From positions 1,233,501 through 1,297,500 of the forward strand of contig BSBK01008428.1 of the NCBI GenBank assembly GCA_027943335.1: 64,000 bases of DNA. Direction: 5' to 3'. The notes under the pieces were generated by a model that was given only the letters and a program-made list of their open reading frames with translations, did not search any database and had not been told where the DNA came from. Below, one piece after another: positions 47,340 through 59,200 of this stretch. The position numbers and the translations under genes were made by a program. This stretch comes from Chamaecyparis obtusa (Eukaryota; Streptophyta; Pinopsida; Cupressales; Cupressaceae). The first letter of the stretch is position 1, and each line of letters starts with the position of its first letter.

Positions 47340-47676
47340 TATTGGACTAACTTTCAATGTGCCCCTTCAGGATTCGTGACATACTTTAACAACCTCATGT
47401 GTCCTTTATAAGTCTAGTGGTTGTATTGGGCATTAATAGGTTGATCTTTTGGTACAACGACAACTTCTAGTTGTAACAAGTGGTATCAAATCTTGGTCAT
47501 AGGTTTGAACCCCCTCGGTTGATGTTGAAGGGGGGATTGTTGGACTAACCACCAACATCCCCCTTTGGGATTTGTGACATGGTTTAACAACCTCCCATGT
47601 CTTCTATAAGTCTAGTGGTTGTATCGAGCATTAACAAGTCGATCTTTTGGTGCAATGACAACTGCTAGTTGTAACA
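47340..47676 (+). mobile_element. TRIM element (miniature LTR retrotransposon)
   Basis: Two 139-bp direct repeats (47340-47478 and 47538-47676), starting TRTTGGACTAAC and ending TAGTTGTAACA, flank only 59 bp of internal DNA. The internal part starts AGTGGTATCAAATC (tRNA-Met-type primer site) and ends with the purine tract GAAGGGGGGAT. The target duplication AATCC is present on both sides (47335-47339 and 47677-47681). This is the canonical TRIM layout and needs proteins from another element. It interrupts LINE-C near its ORF1/endonuclease boundary. Its LTRs differ at roughly 20 positions, so the insertion is old. No 5S-like sequence was seen, so it is not a Cassandra type. Confidence 0.9.
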
Positions 47677-48780
47677 AATCCCTAGTTAAATGCTCTTCTT
47701 GTTGATGGAAAAAGAAAGCATTAGGATTTTTCATGTACACTAATGGTTGAAAAACTCAAAGCCTAGTCCAATGAGCTTAATATTCTTGTGTAAAGGGTCA
47801 TTTAGTCCATTTTAATAAAAACTCTTTAATGTACCCTTAAATTAACAAATTATTACATCAGATGATTTAATCAAGATGGACAACAATTTCTTTCGTGAAG
47901 GAGTTGAAAGCGATGTTCTAGAAGGGGAGCTCCACCCACATTGGATAACATGATTTAGAGAGTCCTTCAAGATGAAATGCTAAAGTCCATGCTTGTAGAT
48001 AATATATTTTTCCATGAATAACCCATGTTCAAAATTCTAAAATTTAAGGAAACATAACCCTTTCCCAAGCCCCTCAAGGCTTCAATATCCTATTTTTTAT
48101 TATCCTTATTAATTTTTACCCATTTAAAAAGGAACTACCTATAAAAAAAAAGATGACTAATCTATGTTGGCATTCAAAATTGCAGTCCATCACATCATCA
48201 AGAAGGGGGTTTTACCTATTTCATCACTAGATTGTTCCTCCATATGAGCAGGTTCCTTATTTTTAGTTCCTCCTAGGACATTAATATTAGAGTTATCAGT
48301 CAATCCTTTTTCTAGTCCATCATCATTAGCCATTAGGGATTTTTGTTCATCACCATTGGTGGCTAAAAAACCCCCTTCTTTTGAATAATTTTCTGCTCTA
48401 TCTTTATTTTTAAGCCCCATTTCCCAAGCATTAGAAAATATAGCTATGGTTTGGCACAACATACATGTTCAACAACTGAGTTCAACCTATGAGGACTCTT
48501 TAAAATCTCTACTATAGCTAGGGTTTGGTGCTTTCCTTTTTCAACCCTTTGAACACAACAAATTCTCTCACTAAGGTTAATCCTAATATCCTTCGCACCC
48601 AAGTTGTCTTCACTACCACTTCGACTCAAGTTCAGCTAGGGTTTTACACTTGATCTAAAAAATCCTAAGGTCTAAGTTAGTTCCTTCACCATCCTCTACA
48701 ATTCCACTCGCTCCTCTCTTGATTTTGTCAAAACCTTCACTATTGTTTCCTCTATTAGAATACACAACCATTATATATTG
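47677..48780 (-). pseudogene. LINE-C ORF1 (Gag-like) 5' part
   Basis: Frames 48629-48444 and 48462-48190 on the minus strand give the N-terminal part of ORF1. It contains charged, low-complexity sequence (EDNLGAKDIRINLSER; NSNINVLGGTKNKEPAHM). Position relative to the endonuclease matches ORF1 in LINE-A. Similarity is weak because this part of LINE ORF1 evolves fast. Confidence 0.5.
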
Positions 48781-50980
48781 TGGTTAGTTGACCTTGCTTA
48801 TAATTTTTTTTGCAAAATAATTTATATCCATATTAAGATTATGCATGTAGGGTTGAAACTAAATTTCAAAAAAAATATTCTTTGATTTACTACACCCCTT
48901 CTACATACCCTTAAAATTTTCAACCACAACTTCAAATGTTCTCAATTATATTTATAAATGCCATTGGTTCTTCTTACATATCATCTTATATATAATCTAT
49001 GCAATATTTCCACTCCTAATATTGGGTATAAATCCTCCCATTCAACGTCATTATTAGTAGAGAAAAATATAGCTCTTCCATATATTATCAATCCTTTAAA
49101 ATATCTAATTTTTTTTTTGTAGTACCTTCTACTGAAGAAGCCTAATCCCTCACATTCAATGCTCCATACTTAAGTTTAGATTTTTCCTTCTTATTCTTAT
49201 TTACACTATTCACTTTATTATATTAAATAAAGAAAATTATAAATAATTATAATAAAAACCAATCCCAATGATAAAAGAAATAGAATTGAATAATAACACT
49301 GAAAAAATTATGACAAAAATAATAGAAGACATATGGGAGTAAGTAAATAAAATGACAATATATTCAACTACTAGTGTAGGTGATACTTGAACTAGAGTCT
49401 CTACAACTTCCTTGTGGTGGTTTATGATACACTTAATATTTATTATATAGGTTATGCATATATCCTGCTAATATCACCCCCCTTTCAAAATGTTGTCTTG
49501 TCCTAAAGCCAACGATACTATACTATGCAAGAAGAATACCCTTATAGATATCCTTTTGATTAGTAGAACTGTTACCCATTGCACCTTAGCTTGCTGCATT
49601 TATTATTTATGTACCTAAATCTAGATCAACAAATGCTTAGCATTTGGGAGAGTGTTAAAATTTTGGATTTTTTGTGCCAATTAATATACTTTTTTTAAGT
49701 GTCCAAGTGACACAAACCAACTGCGAACTACCCACTTCCCTTAGCTACTATACTTTATGCCTAGTCTAATCACATTAGTCATGTAGCTATTATAATTATA
49801 CATGCAAATCTTGCATTTGTACCTAATTTGGTCCATCAAAGTCTTGTAAGGCACCATAGGAAGTAGCCACTTAAATTATATAGACCTTAATCTGATCCAC
49901 TTGAGGTTTGATAAGGGTTTAAATAGTGGTCCATTGTAAACAATATTGATAAAGGGCATTAATATCACCCTCAATATTCTTCAATATGTTGATGTGCCAC
50001 TCTAAATTTGAGTGTGTTGTGGTATAATTTTTTCTTTCCTTGTCAACCTTTTTTTTAGAGTTGTACAAGTATTTGTTGTTTCGTTACATTTTTTTTTGTA
50101 TTTGTGTGCCTTTTAGGACTCCATCTACCAAAATTTTGAGTTGTACTACAAGGGGTGAAGCTAAGAGGAATCCCCTTGTAACTAAGAAAGTTTTTTCCAT
50201 AGAAATTATTTTCAATGTTCTCCAATTGATTTGAACCATCCACATGGAGCTTCAAAAATCTCCTCCCTCACTATTTGGTGTAATAGGTCCCATAGTTGAA
50301 ATTTTTGGAGTGGAGTGATACTTTTAAGATCAACTTAGAAACCTAGCAATGGCAGTTGGAATAACTATGAAGATGCTACTAGGTGAATCTACTTCTTATT
50401 TTCCAAGAAGTCTTTGGTGGATTGTATAAGTGATGTAGTAGAGGATGAGGGTGTATTAGTGCTATGTGGAGGAGAATGGGCCCTATGAATTGTAGTCTTT
50501 TTTTCAAAATAAGTAAAGTTCATATTTTTGTTCTTTCTCATGCATCTCTTTGTGAAAATTAGCAATTTATTCTTAAATTATTTTTTTACTTACTTGGTGA
50601 CCTATGGCTTCCCAAACACCAATTTTTTCCAATATTTTCTTTGGTCACAAGTCCATTTATTTATATTTGATGATTTTTTAATTCTAATATGGAGTAGTGG
50701 TAGGAACCACATTCATAATTTTTGTTTCTTTTATCTTTTCCTCTTCCTATGAAACTTATTTCCTTCTATGTTTTGATGCAACTACTAGTTGGTATGTGAG
50801 GCAATCCATCATGTCCTTCAATGGTTTTTTTGCAATCACCTTATTAGATACCACCATATCCTTATAAATCTCTAGGTTTTCTTCAAAAATTATTTGGGGT
50901 GTATATAATGAAAACATATCTGTGTGGAACAAGCTCAAATATGCAAATGTTAGGGGTAATAAATCAAAACACATTAAACA
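48781..50980. other. AT-rich intergenic DNA, possible Ty3-type trace
   Basis: No gene is convincing. Near 49470-49515 the minus strand reads GGACAAGACAACATTTTGAA followed by AGGGGGGTGATATTAGC. This resembles the end of a Ty3/Gypsy polyprotein and its purine tract, but no LTR pair or coding motif was found around it. The remaining sequence has only short frames. Confidence 0.3.
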
Positions 50981-52136
50981 TGTTAGAAAAAATGAAACAC
51001 AAAACAAAGACTTCCAATATAACCTCAGATGAGTTTAATAAGGGCACCCAAGCCTTGTTGATTTTCTCTTAGAGAGGAATGTGGGTGTGCTCTCCCAACA
51101 CAAAATACCAATCCCACTACGATTTATTTCTCGAGGTGGATGATCCTACAATGCAAACTAATGGATTAATGAAGAAATCAAGAACAAGTATAAGGAACTT
51201 GTCTCAAGCTTTCACCAATGATGTAAATGAAGATTCAAGCTAAGATGAAATGCAAGATTTAAACTAAGATCCATTCACCATTAACTTAGGATGTGATATC
51301 TAGATTCAACAATGAACTAAGATTGAAAAACATGAAAACAAGAATGAAATCCTAGAGAAATACTAGCATGATAACAATGCATAAATGAAAGATGATTTGT
51401 AAGGAGTGAGGCCTCCTATTTATATCTTTTTGGATGAAAGAGAAGGGCTTGGATGAAGTGGCACCTATGTGGCATCCATTTAGGAGCCACATATGAGACA
51501 CAAGGGAAAAAGGACATGCCATGCAAAAATTAAACTTGGATCATTTAAGGTTTGATAGGCTCAAGGTTGCTCACACATGTGTGAGCAACCTTGGGTAAAG
51601 GTGTTGGAGACAATATTGTAAGAAAGGAGTTGGAGACTTTAAGGAAGTTGGGTGACTTCCTTGAGATCATTTTCTCACACATGTGTGAGCAACTCATTAA
51701 CACTAAAAAGTTAGGAATACCTTTTTAGGCCAGCTAATAAAGATTAATTAGTGGGTAGACTTATTAGGATGAGGGTCATGAGTGTAGACTAGGCTTTTTT
51801 AGGTGGATTTAGGATTAATCTAAATTAGATTTATAATAATCAAGGCTTATAAGATTATTAAGATGTGGAGTGTTTTAAATAAATATGAATTTATTTAAAA
51901 GGGGATCTATGGGAGGAATGTATTAAATAAAATTTAATATATTAGGGGAGGTGGTCAAATTAGATATAAATACTTTAGATAATGAACCCAACTTAATTAA
52001 ATAAATTTAATTAAATGGATAGAGGAATATAACAAAAATGATTAATTAATTAAAATTAATTATGATGCTATGGGGAATATTAATTAAATTAAATTAAACT
52101 AAAATAAGTGTGCAAGGACAATTTTGGGCATCTACA
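50981..52136 (-). mobile_element. Probable solo LTR (Ty3/Gypsy-like)
   Basis: On the minus strand the segment begins TGTAGATGCCCAAAATTGTC and ends ...TCTAACA, 1156 bp, with a TATAAATAGGAGGC promoter-like box at about 51410-51425. The start resembles plant LTRs of the TGTAGATRCCC type. No primer site or purine tract adjoins either end and the flanking 5-mers (AAACA, GTGGG) do not match. It is therefore either a solo LTR with an altered target site or a wrongly bounded fragment. Confidence 0.45.
51562..51689. repeat. 32-bp perfect palindrome and a 16-bp copy of its core
   Basis: 51562-51593 is a perfect palindrome (half-site CAAGGTTGCTCACACA). Its 16-bp core CTCACACATGTGTGAG recurs at 51674-51689, followed by GCAAC as in the first. 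The centres are ~104 bp apart, inside the proposed LTR and upstream of nothing coding. Confidence 0.85.
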
Positions 52137-53520
52137 GTGGGTAGGTATGTCCTTTGGTGGGTTCTCTTCTTCCTCTAAAAATGCTTATATGTGGGCCTTT
52201 TAATTCTTTCTCCTTCTTCTCTTCTTCACTCATTTGTATCAGTACTTCAGACATATCAATGACTCTTTATATAGTGGTGTAGTAAAAATATTCATTTAGG
52301 TGTTCTTATACTACCTTCAAATTGAATGAATTCTTTAGGTGAAGCTCCTATAGATAATCATCTAGACCTATGCAGAGTAATAGTTCTTTGTTCTCCAACT
52401 CATTCTTCAAAATGCCCTATTTCTCTTTGATTTTCTATCTATTTTTATCCTTATGCTCCTCGTTTTTGTTTTTTAGATTACCCAAAAACTCCAAGTATGA
52501 TGTTAACCTTTCCCCTCGTGGATATTTGGCAAGGCTGAGAAATGTTTTCACATTTGACTCTAATTATACATTTGAGACCTTATATTGTAATTTAGAGATA
52601 CATGATGTCCTTGGTTAATTGCTTCCATAAAAGTAAAATATTTGTCTATTAGGAATATGATATAGTTTGTATTTGTGAATCACATCATAAGATATGCATT
52701 CCTTTTCCTATAAATTCTTTTGTAAGGATTTGAAGAATCCTTGATATGAGGTTGTGAAGGTTGTGACATCCTTGATATGTTTGACATGGTCATGTATTTG
52801 GGTGGCTACCAAATGAGTACTATCCCGAACCTTTTTGATGAATTTTAGTAACTAATTCATGAAATAAAATGCTAAATAGATAACCAGGGTGCCTTACCAA
52901 AATTGAAAGTGTGGTCCTGTTTTATGTGTTTCACATTCTCTACTAATTCTTGGCACAAAAATTCACATAGGTCTACCTCTTTTACCATGATAATCAATTG
53001 GTATGTTGTATGAATAAAAGTTATAGTTGTAAATATTCTCTATTTATATAATAAACTTTGTAGTCAATGAACTTGGTAGCATAATTCACTATAAGGTTCG
53101 TAATCCTAGTTTCATTGAAGCTTCAATTTTCATATGTCACCCTGATCAACGTAGTCACTTATATATTTTTTATGGGTTTATTTAATGGTACCTTCCCTTT
53201 TGAATATAGACCTATGAATTCTTGGATAGCTTCCTTGGTTATTTTGTATGTTTGGTCTAGATAAAGGTATCACTCATAGATGTATATTTGTATTATATAG
53301 ACCCACCCATGTAATTTTTTGGAACTCTTTCCAAGCATCCAACCTTTCTCTATTAGGAATCTATATCATGACATACAATTTTATGTGTGGGGTAGGAGCA
53401 AAGTGCACCTAATAGCTTCAAGTTTGGTACGATATATCTCTATTAGTTGTGTGTATATACTTATCGATGTATTTTATGTAAATAACATCTATGGGAACTA
53501 TAGAGAATTCTCTCCTCGAG
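52137..53520. other. Intergenic DNA, no feature recognised
   Basis: T-rich on the plus strand with short frames only (the longest is 82 codons). None shows a recognisable motif. Confidence 0.3.
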
Positions 53521-53521
53521 A

Positions 53522-53690
53522 GCTTTTTTTTTTATCGGTAAAAGGCCTAAGCCAAATAATTTTATTAATAGAGAAGACTTATAGTACAGAGCTCCATTCT
53601 GTGCGGGCACTCGTAGGAAAGAATGGAGAAGAAAACCTCTAGTCTAGCCCGGGACCGAGGTCCAGAATTAATATTACAAACAATATTACG
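53522..53690 (-). mobile_element. 3' tail of a LINE/SINE-type retroposon
   Basis: The plus strand reads a run of T, then ATCGGTAAAAGGCCTAAGCC. On the minus strand that is GGCTTAGGCCTTTTACCGAT followed by poly(A), a terminus I associate with plant LINE/SINE retroposons. The rest (to ~53690) includes TAGCCCGGGACCGAGG. The 5' boundary and target duplication are not resolved. Confidence 0.4.
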
Positions 53691-54729
53691 AAGGCATACC
53701 CTCATTTACATTGATTGTTGAAGGCAATATTCTATTATCAGTTTTGATATTCCTGATATTCGATTCTTGTAATAGCCTGTTGGATTGATATATCTCTGGA
53801 ATGCTGGTGTGAGGTTCTCAAGACCTCTAATTTCCATGTCTCAGTTGTCCTATATACAAAATCACTTCACAGAAATACTAGACGCAGTATCTTAACAAAG
53901 GCTTTTCCATATGGTTAGGAAATCGATCTTACTTTATTAGGAAATTTAAATCTATGATATTCCTTAAGTTACTAAAATGCATTAAGTGCTTAATAGCAAG
54001 GAAAGTAAGCTTGACTAATAGATTCCATGAACCTTTATACATCCATATAATGAAACCATATTTCTTTTACTACCTATACTATTCCTTAATCCACATAGTC
54101 ATGTCTAAACAAATTTTTCCTCTTGATTTCTAAATCATAAGAGTTGTTTGCTAATATAATGCTATAAGGTGTCCAATTTATTCATGATTTGTAGTGAATT
54201 ACAACATACATGAAAGCTTACTAGTTATCAATAAAGAAAAAAGCTTTCTTTTGAAACTCACTCTACTTTATGCTAATAAACATCATTGTAAAAAGAGGGT
54301 AGGTTCCATAAGCTAGACAACTAGATCAGGGTTCCATTGATGTCAAAACCTTCCATTGTTTACCTAATAATGAGATCAAAGGGATATGCTAATTAACATA
54401 AGATCCTAACAAGAGATTGACTTCAAGACTCATTCTAGATCTAGCTGTTTCGATTCTAATAACAGTCCTTATAGCAATTTACTAGGAGGGTTACTAAATA
54501 CTGGTTTCTCGTGCATTCATAGGCACAAAGGGCACATTATGTTCTTTGTCCAGAAGTATCTGTTCATCTAATTAAATAAATTTTATCATAGAAATTGCCT
54601 CTATAATACAAATTTCTCCTAATTTAAATTACACATTACTAATTGCCTATCATGTATATGAATGAAAACCTATGTGACATTGCTATCGGTAATGGACACC
54701 ATATTTATGAGGGAAGAAAAGTAGATTAT
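53691..54729. other. Intergenic DNA, no feature recognised
   Basis: AT-rich sequence without significant frames or repeats, up to the LTR-element junction. Confidence 0.3.
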
Positions 54730-55358
54730 TGTTGGAAATATTCAGCAATTAACCGAGTTATTGAGAGGGGAGGGGTGAATCAGTAACTCCAAATTTTCTT
54801 CTAATTACAGATGTATTAACATGTAATTTACTTTAACCTTTGCATACAGAAAGCATGAAACTTAAAAGCATTCACAATAATGACACATAGATTTGGTTAC
54901 CCAGAAACCTTCCAAAAGAAAGTAAAACTGGGGTGGGGATGAAACCCACAAAGCTTTAATACTGCAGAATAAAGTTGGCCGGTTAAGGCTTACAATTTGA
55001 TCACTTCTGATGATCTGCCCTGTTAGGAGCAATAAGGATTGCTAAATCCACCTTGTTAAAGGATTTACAAAACATACAATGAAGTATGCACTCGGTAAAG
55101 AGATTTTACAAAAGACTGTTAAGTCTACCCGGTTAAAAGATTTAGTACTGATTCACCTGTTAGGATGAAACAGTAGATCTCTTGCTTTGCAACTGGATTG
55201 CTGATTGAGATTCGCTGATGTACTGATCACCTTCTGTGATGAATTTGTCTTTGCTGTTCCTTATACTGCTGAAGCCCTTTGTAATTCGCTTATCTCTGCC
55301 TTTCTTCCTTTTTCACATATATGCTTCTATCATACTTCTTGACATTTTTACAACATTG

Positions 55359-55366
55359 TTTATATA
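55359..55366 (-). promoter_or_regulatory. TATA box of copy 2 LTR
   Basis: TATATAAA on the minus strand, at the same place relative to the ACCGAG array as in copy 1. The 5' LTR has it at 61736-61743. Confidence 0.6.
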
Positions 55367-55650
55367 CAAGTCTTAAACAAACAATTACAATTACAATTAC
55401 AAAGTCGGCTTGACAAATAAACATAAGTGCTACTAAGTCGGCCCAGGTATGGTTACACGGTTTCTTCAAACTAACTCGGTGACTTTCTGATACTCGGCGT
55501 CCACTGCATTACTCGGCATCGTCATGCACTCGGTAGAAGTGAAGGCACGGTTCATACTGATCACTCGGTAGGTTTTGAACTCGGTAAATACTGGTGACTC
55601 GGTAGACATGATGTTACTCGGTTTACACTGTCCTGTTCGGTTTGTACTAA

Positions 55651-55970
55651 CTTGCTCGGTTTGCACTGTCTGCTCGGTTTGCACTGTCTGCTTGGTTTGC
55701 ACTATCTGCTCGGTTTGCACTGTCTGCTCGGTTTGCACTGTCTGCTTGGTTTGTACTGTCTGCTCGGTTTGCACTGTCTGCTCGGTTTGCACTATCTGCT
55801 CGGTTTGCACTGTCTGCTTGGTTTGCACTGTCTGCTTGGTTTGTACTGTCTGCTCGGTTTGCACTGTCTGCTCGGTTTGCACTATCTGCTCGGTTTGCAC
55901 TGTCTGCTCAGTTTGTACTGTCTGCTCGGTTTGCACTGTCTGCTCAGTTTGCACTGTCTGCTCAGTTTGC
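55651..55970 (-). repeat. 18-bp tandem array in 3' LTR of copy 2 (~18 units)
   Basis: The plus-strand unit is TGCTCGGTTTGCACTGTC with a few variants (TTGG, TCAG, TGTACT). In element orientation each unit reads CAAACCGAGCAGACAGTG. As 18 is a multiple of three, long repetitive frames stay open on both strands, which are not genes. Confidence 0.95.
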
Positions 55971-56024
55971 ACCCAGAATGCAAATAAGTGTTGTCACTAG
56001 TGGCAATTCTGCTTAATGCCAACA

Positions 56025-56226
56025 ATCTCCCCCTTTGGCATTAGTGACAAAAACACTTATTGGCCAAAACTTATATACATGAATCATGCTGAGTTTTATT
56101 TTGATTTTTCAAAATTTGTCTCTGTTATAGGGCTTTATACATTGTCTCCCCCTTTCAATGTGCTAACTGTTTCTTATACAAATCTTCTTCTATACAAATT
56201 TTCTTCTATACATATCTCCCCCTTTT
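56025..56226 (-). other. Polypurine tracts of copy 2
   Basis: On the minus strand, AAAGGGGGAGA-type tracts lie at 56025-56037 (next to the LTR), 56144-56155 and 56215-56226. They correspond to the multiple tracts of copy 1. Confidence 0.75.
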
Positions 56227-56260
56227 TGACGATAATGCCAAAGGTGCATATACAAGTTAT

Positions 56261-59200
56261 TTACAGAGAGAATCCAAAATTTGATAGAAAATCAGAATGT
56301 ACCTTCATTATTAGTGCCAGGGTTCTATCCCAACTTTCTTGCAGAATCTTGCATGTTTGGATTGCAATTTGGACTTCTGTAGAGAGTTCAATCATGTGAT
56401 CTGCTATAGAAAACTGATTGTCATGAATCAATGTTTTGGAATGTTCAATGTGCTTATACATTGTATTCATGATGGGAAGGATCATGTGTTGGATGTCTAG
56501 CAGTGTGGACCGGATCCTTGTGTCTTCTTTCAGTAGATCAGACTGCATGTTTGATAGGTGTGAGATTTTCATGCGATGAGTAGAGCTTGAACTTGGTTCA
56601 AGTTGCAGCTTCTGTATGCTAATCTTCATATCCTCATCCATTTTATCCTTAACATCCTTTGTGAACTCGGCAATATTGCACAATCTGGCCAAAAGAGAGG
56701 TAGCATTCGAATAGATAGATTCAATGTTTGACAAAACTGAAGACAATTCTACTTGGTTAATAGCTATGTGCTGAGCAATGTGCTCAAGCACTTTATTGTT
56801 GAATCTCTTCTCGGCTCTTTCAACTAACTTTTCTGTCCCAGATGAATCCTCATTGTATTTATTAACTGCTTCTGCTAATTGTAGCAAAACATGTTGGGAG
56901 GAGTCTACTTTAATGCCTAATGCATCAGACAAAATGTCCTTAGCATCCTTGATGATTTGATATTCCTTGTCTCTCTCCTCTTTAAGCTTCTTTTGTTTTG
57001 CTTTCCTTTGGAGGATCTCACCTATATTTTGCATTTGGTCCGCTGATAGATTTGCAAAATCTAATGTAGGAATTTCTATCTCTTCATCTAGGTCTATATC
57101 CTCTACTACATTCTTACCCAAAAATTTTATACTCGGTAGAGCCTTAGGCTTATCTGTACTTAATGCTTTGGTAGTAGTGACAGTAGATAAAGTAGGGCTG
57201 GCTATAGAGACTGGTATACTTTCTACTGGAGAACTTAAAATATTTACACTTGAAGATTCAAAAATTGGAAGACTTACTGCTGGAAAACTTGATGATGCGG
57301 GAGACTGCAACTCGGTAGAAGAAATGGTAGCTGCTTCTGTTGTTGCAATAGATGATTGGACAAATGTGGAAGTTGTCACAACCATGCTTGAAGGTGTCTC
57401 CGGGCTGGATGTAGAAACTTTTACTGGAGAGGTGGGAAGGGATGCAATGACTTCTGCTGCTATCCTCACAGTATCATCTACCTCAGTGTCTTCTTCTTGT
57501 TCATCACTGTCATCTTCAATATCTTTTATTATGACTATTTCAATACTCGGTTGGTGAAGGTGGTATATGTTCTTCCATGTAGCATTTGCAGCCTTCACAA
57601 CCGATTCAATATTGTTGATCAAAATCAAACAAGTATTGAACTTTAATGTCATCTTACTTTCATTTTCTTTTAATGCCTTCTTTACTTCATCATTTTTCAA
57701 GCTCGGCATCAACTGTCTCAGGGTTTGATCAAATATGTCTATCACAGTTTGCTTTGCATTGCTCCATCTCATTTTTATTGGATTTAATAGAACTGCTGGA
57801 ACCTGTGGGGCTATTTCTTCAGGAGAGTATTTCCACTGTCCCATCTTTTCAATAACAGCATCTTCTATTTCCTTCTGTTTTGTTTCCGATCTGGTTTCAT
57901 ATTTTAAGGATTTTATGTTACTTACTCTAGATCCTGATCCGTCTCTAAAGAGTTTGAGGTTTTCTTGAAGATTTAGAGGAGGCCTTTTGAATACTATGTC
58001 TTTATCTGCCTTGTCTGCCTTGTCTGCCTTGCCTCTTGCATTTCTCCTTGTAAATACAGTAGTAGGAGGCTTAGGTGCCTTAGTGATGAATACCTTTCCT
58101 TTCTTCTTTGCAAGTTCTGGTTCCTCTATTTTCTCATCCTTTTCCTCTTCTTCTTCATCTTTTTCTTCTTTGTCCTCGGTTATCATTTGCATTTTGGCTA
58201 TCCTCTTCTTTCCTTTGTTTACCGCCTGTGGAAGCTTTATGCTTAGTTCAATTCTCACCTTAGCTTCATCATATGTTCCAAAATATGGAGCTTTGGGATT
58301 GACAGGCTGATTAAGAAGAGCTTCAATGATATTCTTGGTTTCATCAATATTTACCTCATAAGGAAGAGGTTTTACATATACAGTCCTCGGTTTAACTGCT
58401 TGAATATATACATTATCACAATCCACCATAAAACAAATGTCATCTTTGTAATCTTCCACCAACTTCTGTGGAATCCAGAATCTGTCATTCATTTTCTCTT
58501 TGAAAGACTGAAAATAATTGTCCATGATGCTTTCAAAATTTTCACCCATTTCTGAGATGTATTCATTTATTTCATAGAGTGCTGGCACATCTTTTCTCCA
58601 TACAACTTTTCCTTTAGAAGGGAAGAATTTTTGAACATAGAAGAATAAACAGACCAATAAGGATCCAAACTTACATGGATTGTTTTTGGAAGTTTTAATG
58701 CTTTCCATATTTTTGTTAAACTGCTTTAACAATAAGTCTGCTAGGTCAAATGTTAAGTTATTCTTGACCACTTTGTATGCTAGGTCAATAGCTTCACAGG
58801 AGACACTGTTCTGTCGACTAGAACTGTAAATCTTATGGGCAATAATGTGTGTACCAAACTTCAGTTCAGCATCGGTAATGCTGCTAACTTTCATGCCTCT
58901 ACCGTCCCACTCGGCTAGGGTTTTCTTCTCTAGTTCCGTCCGACCTAGGGTTTTTGTAGTTTTTGCTTTGTTCAACATGGGAAGACCGGTGATTTGATGA
59001 ATCATCTTCTTTGTGATCTCTATAGGTTGCTCAAGCCAAATCTTGCCATCATGTACACGGTTGAGAATGTATCTAACCCATTTATCTCGAAAGTTTCGAG
59101 GTAGATGTGCAATGTGAACTAAACCTTTATCTTCCAGATGTTTGTGCTCGGGTTTTAGAATACCATCCACACACAGTTCCTCACGCACAATATCTAGTTC

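Larger units (their letters stand above)
35110..48780 (-). mobile_element. Decayed LINE (LINE-C) split by two later insertions
   Basis: The minus strand carries a LINE in two main pieces: ORF1, endonuclease and the start of reverse transcriptase at 48780-45269, and the rest of reverse transcriptase plus the C-terminal region at 37634-35110. Removing the LTR element (37635-45268) and the TRIM (47340-47676) leaves ~5.7 kb, about the length of LINE-A. The LTR element entered inside reverse transcriptase, between an LIPKGKMREW motif and WPITFHNTSYKIISKA. Stops and frameshifts are frequent. It is the oldest layer of this nested block. Confidence 0.85.
54730..56024 (-). repeat. 3' LTR of copy 2
   Basis: 1295 bp, with an 18-bp tandem array of about 18 units (55651-55970) and a TATATAAA box on the minus strand at 55359-55366. 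It is 36 bp longer than its partner LTR. Confidence 0.92.

Noticed and set aside
47340..47676. Cassandra-type TRIM
   Set aside because: The LTRs contain no 5S rRNA-like sequence.
49470..49515. End of a Ty3/Gypsy polyprotein with purine tract
   Set aside because: The resemblance is short, and no LTR, integrase or reverse transcriptase was found nearby, so I did not call an element.
55466..56000. Long repetitive frames on both strands (TEQTVQ-type and CSVCTV-type proteins)
   Set aside because: They are the 18-bp LTR array read in frames kept open because 18 is a multiple of three; they begin and end with the array and lack any other support.
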